A DNA stretch of 64,000 nt from Geosiphon pyriformis (lineage: Eukaryota > Glomeromycota > Glomeromycetes > Archaeosporales > Geosiphonaceae), in the NCBI GenBank assembly GCA_016748015.1, contig JAAOMT010000429.1, positions 353,626-417,625 of the forward strand, given 5' to 3'. The notes under the pieces were generated by a model. It made no database searches and was not told where the DNA came from. It saw only the letters and a program-made list of their open reading frames with translations. This document shows, in pieces, positions 50,669 through 61,012 of this stretch. The position numbers were made by a program, and so were the translations under genes. Numbering within the stretch: position 1 is the stretch's first letter; the number at the start of each line of letters is the position of its first letter.

Positions 50669-51534
50669 TGTTATGGGATGGTTTTCTTGTTATATTTAAT
50701 TGCTGATATCCTGCTTTAATTGCAATCAGTCTTTCGTAAGTTCCTCAATTCTATTTGTGTGATAATGTCACTGTTACACTGAAGGCTTTCTTTTTACTGT
50801 TGCAATGTAAGTTATTCTTTAATTCTTGATTGTTGTGTGTGTTTATGTACTCCTTCTTAGAGGCTGAACTGAAATCTACCCACTGTCTGGGGTCTTCTCT
50901 GAGGCTATCCTTGCAATTGCCTGATGTGTTTCTCTAATCTAGAAACACAGAATGTTAATGGTCTTTAGCGCTTTTCTAATTCTCACAATAAAGCTTTTAT
51001 CAATTAGTAACAACGTGAATAATCTTGATCAAGGATTATTCTTTCAAGGTATTCAGTTGATGAATGATAGTTTCATTCAATAAATAATACAAGTAAGTTT
51101 CTTAATACTTTGGGTTGTGATAGTTCAGTTTTAAATATTATTTTTCATTTCTTTTTGATTTTAAAGGTTTCTTGGGATATTTAATTTGAAAGTATGATTT
51201 AAAGTGGAGTTTGTTGGATAAAATTGGATCTATTGCTTGATAAGTTATGATTTTTATTACTTGATTGATTCTTTCCCAATATTAAAACTACTGTATATAT
51301 ACATGTTTGTAGTTCTATGAGAAAATACTTTCTTTTTGATATTTCAACCTGGTGCTTGCTGCTATCACCAGTTGGTGTTGGCTGCTATTGTGAACTGGTG
51401 CTTGCCACTATCACAAGATGGTGTTTGCTACTATGTTAATCATTACCTTTCTAAGATTATTACTGTGCTATATTATGATTGAATAGTTTGTATTATTTTT
51501 ATGATTCTTTTTGCTAAATTCTTAAACCGTAACA
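50669..51534 (+). mobile_element. Probable nested solo LTR
   Basis: An 866-base block of visibly higher GC inside the decayed pol. It starts TGTTATGG and ends CCGTAACA, LTR-style inverted ends, and is flanked by CTGC on both sides (50665-50668 and 51535-51538), fitting a 4-bp target duplication. No coding frame. The unmutated ends suggest it is younger than its host element. The strand is nominal. About 1 kb to its left (49.6-50.66 kb) is also not gypsy pol, so the insertion is composite. Confidence 0.6.
51349..51440. repeat. 23-bp degenerate tandem repeat, four copies
   Basis: Four adjacent 23-base units of the type ctggtgcttgctgctatcac, differing mainly by transitions, inside the nested LTR. 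Confidence 0.8.
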
Positions 51535-53667
51535 CTGCATAAAAAAAAGAAACTGAAACACAAAAGAATAATTTGCTAGATATTTTACCTGAATAAATTT
51601 GATTATAATATACAATATTACAAAAAAGTTTATTATTAAAACATCAATGTTCTTTTTAAACTTATTATTCAATAATAGTACAATTTTTTTAAACCAAACC
51701 AACTTAATTATTAGTAAAATTTTTTTAAATAAACACAATAATAGACTTAAATAACTATTTTGTCTTAATAAAATTTTTGTGTAAAAAACAATACTTACTG
51801 AACTATACTTAATAGCAAAAAAAACATTTGTAAAAACAATCAAATTTTTATTTGATCTACCAAAATTAATTATACAAAAAAAATAGAAAAATTTTTGACT
51901 ACTCTTAGAAAGTTATTAGATTTGAAGAAAGAGAAATTGTAATCTATAACATGTATATTAATCTATTGGCTGAACATTTTAAAAAAACTAAAACAATTCA
52001 GAAAACTTTTACTTATTATTATTAGTCTATTGTAAAAAAAAAACATTGTTAAGTATATTAAAACCTATAATATCTGTTAAATAAAAAAAAGTCCAATTAC
52101 AAAAAAGACATCTATCCAATTTTTATTGGTTAATTATTTGACAAAATTAGTATAAATGTTGTTGAATTTTTAATTATAACCCTTAATAACAATAAATATT
52201 TTATCACAACTACCAATTATCTTACAAAATGGGTAGAAACAAGAGCCATTTCAGATTAAACAACAGTTTTTATTGCTAACTTTATTTATAAAAATATTAT
52301 TTGTTGCTATGGCTGTTTTAAAAAACTTTTATTTGATAGAGAAAGAAATTTTCTTAGTACACTGGTTAAAAAACTTTGTAAAAAAATAAAAATTCGTTAT
52401 AAACTCTTTTCTTTTTATTATTCTTAAACAAATAGGCTAATAGAACATTTTAATAGAACACTATATAAAATTTTAACCAAAACCAGTAAAAAAACAAACT
52501 TATAGAACAAAATACTGTTTTTAATTTTGTTTGCTTATAAGATTGTAAATTATAACATAACAAGTTATGAACTTTTTTATTTGCTCTATAAATAAATAGC
52601 AATATTACTAATAAAAACTAATATTAAGACAATACCCTTTGAAAAAATCATAATAAGAAATTATAAAGTCATTTTGCAAAAAAAACTTGGTACTATTTTT
52701 GACTTATTGATAAAAGCATAAATAATTGTCTTTGAAAAGATAAAACAGTTTTAAAAAAAACTTAAGAAAAAAAAACTTTTAAAACACTTTCTTTAAGTAT
52801 TAGTAACTTAGTTTTAGAATACTATTTAAACAAAAACAATATATATAGTAATAAATTCTCTAGCTAATAAAAAAATCCCTTATAGTCAACAAAGTTTTAA
52901 ACAATAGTTTTTATATTTTACAAGATTAATATAGAATAATCTTTAATAATTATTTTGCTTATAATACATAATTCAAAAAATATTACAAATAACCTAATTG
53001 GTTATTTGTTGTAATAATACCGACCCAAATAATCAACAAAAATCAACTATAAATAAATGTACTATTCTTAAAATAAAGGTATCTTTAATCAATATGAACA
53101 ATTATTTCCTAAATTAAAACATTTAAAATGCTTTCTATATTTTCTATAAATATTGAATTAAAAATTATCTAAATACTACTTTGGCTATTAAAAAACAGAT
53201 CATTATAACAAATAATAATGAAACACATACTATTATTAGACCAAAAAAAACCACTACCAAAAAAAAAATTTAATAACAAAATAGTTAAATATATACTTAA
53301 AAACATAATAGCAAATATATTATTATCTTTCTATATACTTAAAAAAACAATTAAAAAAATTTTGTTTATAGACAAAAATTTGTTATATAAAAAATAACCA
53401 AAGCTCTATAGTCAATTTGGTAAAATCATAAAAAACATAAAGCTTATAAAAAAAACAACTTCAAAAATGCAAATAAAAATTTTGGGCATTATATAATTAA
53501 ATGTCTCAAGAGTTTTAACTATTGCTAAAAAAGCCAAAACTTTAATACAAAAATTTTGTTTTTTAAATACAAAGCTTATTTTATCTTAAGTATTATATAT
53601 CTTATTTACAAAAAACTTTATCAAACTAATTAGTTTTAAATTAGACAAAATTCTTTAAAAAGAATAA

Positions 53668-54394
53668 TATTATGATTGAAAACCATAGTTTTTATTAATT
53701 ATTATATGTATTAACTACTAATGTTATATAATTAACCACTATATTTTTAGATAGTAATTATTAATTTGATCAATAATCTGACTATTGATCTGATTATTAA
53801 CCTAATTATTAATCTAATTATTAATTTGATTATTGACTTGATTATTAACTATTTTTAATAATTATATAAGCAATAAGTTCTTTAACTATAATAATATCAA
53901 TAATTAAAGTAATAATATAAAATCTGCTATTAATTATTTTCTTTTATATTATTTATTTTCTTTTTCTTATTTTCAAATATCTGAATATCTTAGAATAAAA
54001 AATTATTTGTTAATATTTACATACTTAATTTTTTCTTTTTTTTTGATTTGTATTTATTAAAATTAACTTAAATAATAATTACTTGCTTTTGTAATTCATT
54101 AAATAAAAAAACAATTGAAAAACACAATGATATCTGTTATTAATTTTAAGAATTACCAAATAAAACATAGAATAATAGTAGTGGTATTATTTTATTAACA
54201 ATTACAGACTATTTTTTTATCTTTAGATTTCAGAAAAAATTTGCAGCTGTAATTTTTATAAGACTGATTATACACATTAAATTCTTATTTATTCAATTTA
54301 CTTTCTTATTGTAATTCTCTTTTTGATTAATTTTATTACTTTACAATCCTGTTTTTTCTTATTATTTATTAGTTTGTTACTTTAATTTGTAATA
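53668..54394 (+). repeat. 3' LTR
   Basis: A direct-repeat partner of 45871-46599. It is preceded by a purine-rich stretch (ttaaaaagaataa) that may be the polypurine tract and followed by the target copy ATAT. Confidence 0.85.
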
Positions 54395-55775
54395 ATATTA
54401 TTGTTTATTTTAAGTTTTTTTGAATATAATTACAATTTTTTTTGCTTATTAATCTGTTTTAATAATAAAAATTAATATTAAAATTTTTTATAATAGATTT
54501 AAGACTAAATTAATTAATTTTTTTTAATTATATAATTTTTAAGATAAATATATATGCTTTATTTTTTAATTTTATTTAATAACTATAATATACAATTTTT
54601 GCTTTTGTTTTTAAGAAAAAACTAAATATTATAATTATAAAAACCAATATTTTAAGAAATTATTATACTTAATAAAAACTTTTAATATTAATATTATTTT
54701 AAGTATCAAGATTTTAATTAATTATTAAGTGTTTTTATCTTTTTTTTTAAGTTTTTATTCAAATTTGTAATTGATTTTAAGATTTTTAAATTTTATTTTA
54801 TTTGTATTAAATTTTATATTAAAATTTCCCTTTTATTGGTTTTTATTATTATTGTGTTTTTGGCTATTTTTATTGTTGTTAAATTGTTAACTATTTAATT
54901 AATTCTTATTTGGCTTTTTTGGAATTTAAATTAATTAAATTGGCTTTGTTTATTAAGTTTATTATTAAGTTTATTAATATTAATAATTAAATTGATTAAA
55001 ATTTTTTTTATTTGTATACTGAATTAAATAAAAATATATTAAAATTCAAAAAAATTGTTTTTTTTTAAAGATAATATGAACAAATTGCATAAAAAAATTA
55101 ATAATAAAAATATAAGTATTTTTAATTATAAAATTAATAAAAAAATAGTTATTTAAATAATGGCTTTTTAAAAACCTTTAAACTTTTAAAATTAAGTTGA
55201 AATTAAAGTAAAATAATTAAAAATAGTTGTATTTTAGTTGTTTATATAAATAAAATATTTTTTTAAAATAAATTTTTTTAATTAAATTCAACTTAATTTA
55301 ATTTTAACTAATTATATATAGAAAAAATATAAGTTATAATTATTTTAAGATTTTTGAATTTTATGTTATAGTTAATAATTAAATTATATTTTATTATAAT
55401 ATTAAAAAATAATAATATATATATATATATTGTTTTTTTATCAAATTAATTAATAAATAAAATAAAGTTAACAAATTTAAAATTTTTAAAATAAATATTA
55501 ATATATTATTACAAATTAACAAATTTTAATTTAACAATAAAAACTTTATTAAATATTTCAAAAATATTTCAAATATTATAAAAAAAAATAGTAATAAAAA
55601 CAAAAACAAAAACAAAAATTATAACAAATTTTGGGTTTTAAAAAAATTAACTTTAATTTTTATGTTATTAACTTAATTTTTTAAGTTAAATAAAAATATA
55701 ATATATTTAATTAAAGTTATATATTAAAATTTTATTTATTCTTTGCAACAAAATGATTAATTTAAGCAAAAATAT
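54395..55775. other. Extremely AT-rich gene-free region
   Basis: Almost only A and T, with an AT dinucleotide run near 55.42 kb and an AAAAAC run near 55.6 kb. It ends abruptly at about 55.78 kb, where base composition becomes mixed. Confidence 0.55.
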
Positions 55776-55874
55776 ATATAGGTACCAAAATCCGATAATA
55801 CAAATATACTCAAAATAAGAAACAACATCCCGATCGAATTACACAAGAACCATCAATATGAAACGCGAAACAGA

Positions 55875-56471
55875 ATGAATCACCATGGCTTGTTTCCGTA
55901 TATATCATGTGTTCAAGAATTGTGCATTGACCGGCTTACCTGTTGGGTCGATTTAGTTTTTCCAAAACGACAACGCATGGGTGCTAAAGCTGAGATCTTG
56001 TGCTATTTGGTACTTAAAGAGTTTGTTAGACATTCACGGCGGGTGTATAGCATCACAATTCCCTTGCATCCAGTAACAAAACTGGCTAGGAAATACTGGT
56101 TTGATATAATGAAGATGCTTGAAAAGCATCAGCAAATCAACAAAGTCAATTTTTGGGGTTTCCGTATGCACGAAGATCCCGCTCAACTTGAAGACCAGTT
56201 CCAATTTCGTCACCATGTTTTTCATTTGATACGCAGTCAAAGGAAATTATCGTATGTGAACTTTTTGCAAATTGGAAGACCACTATTAATCTGCTTAAAA
56301 GCCCTGACACTTTCTCCCCGATCTACTTTACAAAACATGAAATTTCGATTTGTGCATTTTTGCTCGATGGCATTTGATCATCTAAAACATTTAGATTTTT
56401 TACACAATTTTGAATTTTTGGGTTTTGAGAAGTGTACTCATGGTGTCAATCAAACTTCATTTAAACTTTGA
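55875..56471 (+). CDS. Unrecognised protein, possible LRR/F-box-like fragment
   Basis: An open frame of 198 residues from the ATG at 55875. The frame is open back to about 55780, just after a TAG, so the true start could be upstream or in a missing exon. Leu/Phe-rich, regularly spaced segments (F-L-Q-I-G-R-P-L-L-I-C-L-K-A-L-T-L-S) suggest leucine-rich-repeat-like structure, as in the C-terminal parts of fungal F-box proteins. No F-box, signal peptide or catalytic motif is visible. The mixed codon use contrasts sharply with the AT-rich DNA on the left. It may be a truncated gene or a pseudogene tail. Confidence 0.45.
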   Translation: MNHHGLFPYISCVQELCIDRLTCWVDLVFPKRQRMGAKAEILCYLVLKEFVRHSRRVYSITIPLHPVTKLARKYWFDIMKMLEKHQQINKVNFWGFRMHEDPAQLEDQFQFRHHVFHLIRSQRKLSYVNFLQIGRPLLICLKALTLSPRSTLQNMKFRFVHFCSMAFDHLKHLDFLHNFEFLGFEKCTHGVNQTSFKL

Positions 56472-57823
56472 GGATCTACGATTTTTAAATGGAAAAATGT
56501 CACGGAAGCCACATGTTGGGACTAATCCCAAATATATTCATTTTGTTAGAAATAAATAGTGGTCAAATGTAGATGGATTTAGGTTAGATTAGCAAAAACG
56601 AAAATAGTTTATTTTTTTTTTCTTAAATCGTGTTCCTTGTCTTAAATTAGGCGTTTGTTTTTCTGATTTGTTTTATCCTTTTTTTTAACCTCAATTTTGA
56701 TCTCGGCTATTTCCCCATCATTAAAACAATTATTTCAACTATTGCATTCGAAAACTAAAATTTGTTGAAAATACCAAAGAATTTTAAAATCGGTTATATT
56801 TTGAAGGCCTAAATAACAAATATAAATATTCTCAAAAATAATTTTTTTATTAATAAATTAATTGTTTTAATAAAAATTATTTAAAAACAAATTTTAAGTT
56901 GCAAGATTTAAACCGTTTATTTTTTACACTCATTATTGATGATCAATGTTTTTTGAAAGAAAATTCTTTCGAATCAAGTTAAAATTATGGTGATTGAATG
57001 GGGATATGTTGCAATAATGTTTTGATTTTGATTCATATAATCGGTAAATCCAAACCAAATAAATCAACCCTGCACGAAATAGCGATTTTTACTTTGTTCT
57101 GTTGGTTGGTGCGTGGGGATTATCCCATTTGAAGCAAAAATTTATTTTATTGTGCTTTTGACAGGTAAAAAAGTTAATCCAAGATTAAGTTCAAAAGTTT
57201 TCCCGAATTAATCTTGATTAAGCAATATCAAGCATAATTCAAATCTCGTTACAATAACACTTTGAAGTAATAATTTTGAACAGAATTTTCTATTTATTAT
57301 ATATTAAAATTCAATAGAGTAACATCTCATTGTAATAGCAAAAGATTCAAGATCGACAATTTATTTATCTCCACAATTTTAACATTTGACATAATTAGGA
57401 ATTTCTGCAAAAATATTCCATGGTCGAAAAAATCTTATCATGACTGATAATTAATTTCTTTGTTTCCTCTTTCTTTGATCCAAGATTTTTAAATTAAAAA
57501 AGCCTGTAAATTTCTTTCAATTTCACCTGGTATATGAGTGCAGCAGATATTTTTATGGTTGGGATCTAAATTGAGTAATAGTTTTTTTTCTAATATCATT
57601 TTCGTAGTGTTATATTATGCTGTTTACATATAAGTAAATCAAAAGCCTGGACCAAAAGAGATATATTCATTTTCTAATTTAAAATTCGTGTCTTCAAAAC
57701 ACTAATAATTCCTATATAAACCCCTTTGTTATCTCAATCATACTTGCTTTTTTAACGTCAAATTCCTTTATACCAAAAAATAGCTTACTGAAAAAAAACA
57801 AAAGTAAATAAGTCCTAAGAACA
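56472..57823. other. Intergenic region
   Basis: Mixed to AT-rich sequence with no recognised gene. Short repeated words such as 'taatccaagattaa' near 57.18 kb form weak inverted repeats only. Confidence 0.5.
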
Positions 57824-58111
57824 GGGTTTTCGTCTCGTACGAAACCTCATAGAGCAATCTTCTTGACTGATACTTTATTCTTTGGTTACGATCATGAATC
57901 TATTATCGTTAACCAAGAATAGTTACTTGGCTTTGACCGCTATTACCGCACTCATGGTCGCTTTTTCATCCTCTATTCCAATATTTCTCATGATCAACGT
58001 GGACTCGGTTACATGATAGAGATGAATATTCTTCGCTCGTTATTCGAAATACGATCGGTATACGATTTAAACGAATCTTTTAGGTGCTGCGACTTTGGAT
58101 CATCCTATTAA
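57824..58111 (+). pseudogene. Unrecognised coding-like fragment with one stop
   Basis: One plus-strand frame stays open over 96 codons except for a single TAG at 57920-57922, although the surrounding DNA gives a stop every few codons. The composition is protein-like (F-F-G-Y-D-H-E-S-I-I-V before the stop; G-R-F-F-I-L-Y-S-N-I-S-H-D-Q-R-G-L-G-Y after it). A possible splice acceptor (taagaacag) lies just before it. No ATG sits near the start, so this would be an internal exon or a gene fragment. The family is unknown. Confidence 0.35.
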
Positions 58112-59244
58112 CTTCCACATACTCTCACGTCGCTAACAATTTCATAACCCAATTGGTTCCCTAAAAATTTCTTTCTTTTACATAGATCCCAATCAGTTAC
58201 TCTCATAAAAGTAAATATTTCCTTACATTCCACATAAAATTCAAAAAATACATAGTTATTAAAGATAAAGTTGTACATAAATGAAATAATACTTTCCAAA
58301 GCATTTCCCTTTTTTCAAGAAATTCCCTGGATTCTTTGGCATTTCTTTTTATCCTATCACTTCATTTCTAAAAGATTTTCATTTTTCTATCAAAATTATC
58401 ATTATCTTGCAACCCAGCGTTCTTTACCTCTATATATACAAACATACAAAAAAATAATTGATCTCAAACTAAAAATTTAAACTTTATTCTTTGATAGATA
58501 ATTTTGTTTTGTTTTGTTTTTGCTTTGCCTACATTCATTTGAGATAGTTTAGTTAGAATTCTATCTTCGATTTCCATAGCACATATTCAGAAATAATCAT
58601 TTGCAGCTATAGAAAAATTTTACAATTTGTGCAGTTAACGAAAAATATGATACACTTATTCATGTGAAATTGATTAAGAGTTTAAAAGTCCTCAATAAAA
58701 ATTTGATCTTATAGAGCGTACAATTTTGATTCTTTAGATTTAAATATTAGAAAATGTAAAAGTATCAATTTTTGAACTTGTTAAATTATCCTAGAATTGG
58801 CTAAATACTCATAAAACGTGTTTTTAGAATTATTATATGAAAAAAAGCCAAATAAATGAAGTGTGAGTTAATTATTGAACTTGATTTTCATAAATTTAAT
58901 TATATTTTCAAATTTTAATTGTTATAATAAATTTAATATTTTTTAAATTCTTAAAAATCTTTTTAATAAAATTGTTCTTAAAATAATTTTATTTTAAATA
59001 AAATTTTGCTAATTGTTATCACAAAATATATTTTTAAAAAAATTAGAATATTTAACTTTTAAAATTTAATTATAATATATATATTAAAAAAATGATATTT
59101 CAATAATTGATGTTTTTATAATTTTATTATAAATATTAATATATATATAACTTAATTTAAATAATTATAAAATATTAAATCTGTGACTATAACTCATTTA
59201 ATAATATAGGTTTTTTGTGTTTAATTTTAGAAATATAGTATAAC
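58112..59244. other. Intergenic, turning very AT-rich
   Basis: No recognised gene. From about 58.85 kb the sequence is nearly pure A/T up to the terminal-repeat element. Confidence 0.5.
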
Positions 59245-60280
59245 TTAAATAACTAGTTATATATAGTAAGAACATAAGTCATGTCTAATTTACAACTTAT
59301 AAAAATAATATCATAATATTATAATAAAATAACATAATTTTAAATTTTATAATAAACATTTTATTTTGTGTTTAATTAATAATAAACAATATATAAATAT
59401 TTGTTATTTAATTAATTCTGATTTTATAAATTTATATATGAAATTATATTATTATTTAATATATATACAAATAAAAATTTACTTATTTAAATTATTATAT
59501 ATATATCATTCATGTTTTTTTATACAAAAAGTTTTTAATTAAGTTTTTGTAAATTGTATTAATTTTTTAACATAAATAATTATTTATTTATTTAAAAAAT
59601 ACAGCTCAATTACTATTTAATACAATATAATAATCAAGTATTCTAACTTTTAATATAATTAGTTATTATAAATAAAAATTGTATTTAAATTATAATTTTA
59701 TATATTATATAAATTTTTTTATATTATAATTATATATAATAACATAATTTTTAAATTTTAAATTTTATTAATGCTAACTAAATATATTAATATTAAAATT
59801 TTTTAATATAATAATTTAAATTGTTTAAGTTAATTATGGTTTTATTTTTGTATTTTTATGTTATTAAAAATTATATTTTTTTAATCTTTAAATAAATTAT
59901 TATTGTTTAAAGTTAAATTATTATTAAATATTAAAAAAAAAACTGAAAATAACACATAATAAAAACAGCTTATGTAAATTAAATTTATATAGAAATCTTA
60001 AAAATATTATTTTAATTAAATAATAATAATATTAAAAAAATATTTAATAATAAAAATATTTAAAATATAAGCAATAATTAATGATTTTATAATTTAAATA
60101 ATTTTTATTAATGATATAAACAATGTTATTAGTAATTTTATGTGAAAAATAATATGTAAAAAATTATTATTTATTTTATTTCTAATAACAAGTGTGGTCC
60201 AATCACTATCTAAAACTATACAACATACAAGTCGTAATTTAGACGTGACTTATGGCTTCCCACACGTGACCGGCCACCCG
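59245..60280. mobile_element. Small non-coding element with ~55-bp terminal inverted repeats
   Basis: The left arm at 59245-59301 and the reverse complement of 60226-60280 align over about 55 bases. The right arm keeps a GC-rich end (gggtggccggtcacgtg). The left arm shows the same positions with mainly G-to-A or C-to-T changes (ttaaataactagttatat). The interior of about 0.9 kb is AT-rich and has no open frame. This fits a decayed MITE or foldback element, but no target duplication was identified. Confidence 0.55.
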
Positions 60281-61012
60281 AATAATAGTAATAATAATAT
60301 TTGATAACAATAAAATAATTTGTGATACTATAAAAAAGTGGAAGATGATTAAGGATTAATCCAGGGTAATTTTTTTCATGCCTCTAATCTCAAATACCTG
60401 ACAAAAGAAACTAAATTTTAATCCAGATTTACCTACTTTTTTGTAGTAGAAGCAATAGATAGACAGAGATCACGTTCATATCAAATTAACACTTTCATTG
60501 ATCAAAGGTTTGTGAATCAACTTAAAGAATTTTCAGCAAAGATAAGCATTTGAGAGTTTATCAACTTATCTGTTAATATTCTTGAATTATTAAAATTCGT
60601 TGGAAATTGACCAATCTATACTCCTGGTAACCATGAGGGAACGGAACCTTTTTACTGTATTAATACTTGTTACATGATCAACTGTTCGGCCGCTAGAGTG
60701 CTTCGGCCACTCGACAGTCTCGGTTTTTGGTAAGAAAAATCCTTTGATCCTATTCACACTCCATAAATATATAATGAGATTGGCGAGCATGAATGCTTGC
60801 AACGATCGTGGGTAATCACAAGGGATATGCGCATTTTTAAATAGAAAATCTAAAAACTTGGAGGTTCAGCCAGTCTACTTTTTTTGTCAATAAAGCTTTA
60901 AAATCGTATTCCTAAACGATTCATTTCAAGTTATCGTTTCGCTTTTTATTGCGAATAATTACTGAAAAACACGTCTTTTTTTCGGAAGAAATCCCTTAAA
61001 GAAAACAAACTA
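60281..61012. promoter_or_regulatory. Upstream region of the Zn2Cys6 gene
   Basis: About 730 bp with mixed composition. It contains GC-rich hairpin-prone sequences (ttcggccgctagagtgcttc with a following ggcc near 60.69 kb, and gcgagcatgaatgcttgc near 60.78 kb). It should contain the promoter of the downstream gene. No TATA element or known binding site can be assigned with confidence. Confidence 0.35.

Larger units (their letters stand above)
46600..53667 (+). pseudogene. Decayed gag-pol of the LTR element
   Basis: Plus-strand remnants in several frames with many stops. Gag: A-T-W-F-L-Q-K-I at about 47.2 kb. Reverse transcriptase, 48.78-49.15 kb: F-G-F-I-N-T-S-L-I-F-Q (normally F-G-L-x-N-A-P-x-x-F-Q) and Y-L-N-I where Y-L-D-D is expected. 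The connection piece G-L-V-S-Y-Y-Q-K-F-V lies near 49.24 kb. The RNase H start F-Y-I-N-T-S-G-F (normally Y-x-D-A-S) lies near 49.44 kb. The RNase H end F-D-Y-N-I-Q-Y is found only beyond the insertion, near 51.59 kb. Integrase, 52.09-52.62 kb: Y-L-T-K-W-V-E, L-F-D-R-E-R-N-F and T-N-R-L-I-E-H-F-N-R-T-L. The order is Ty3/gypsy. Catalytic residues changed by transitions, such as Asp to Asn, fit the biased decay seen in the LTRs. Confidence 0.85.
45871..54394 (+). mobile_element. Ty3/gypsy-type LTR retrotransposon, decayed
   Basis: Two direct repeats of about 728 bp (45871-46599 and 53668-54394) flank about 7.07 kb with gag-pol remnants in the Ty3/gypsy order (RT, RNase H, integrase). ATAT precedes the left LTR (45867-45870) and follows the right one (54395-54398), which fits a 4-bp target duplication. 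LTR ends read TATTATG...TGTAATA, which would be TGTTATG...TGTAACA before a G-to-A and a C-to-T change. An internal insertion of roughly 1.9 kb splits pol. The element cannot make its own proteins. Confidence 0.88.

Noticed and set aside
51514..51843. Minus-strand 109-codon hydrophobic frame
   Set aside because: It is antisense to decayed pol. The plus strand carries the recognisable RNase H end, and the frame is only A/T-rich Ile/Phe/Leu/Lys.
57894..58016. A 40-residue hydrophobic ORF resembling a signal peptide
   Set aside because: It lies in another frame of the longer coding-like fragment at 57824-58111, which explains its unusual composition better.
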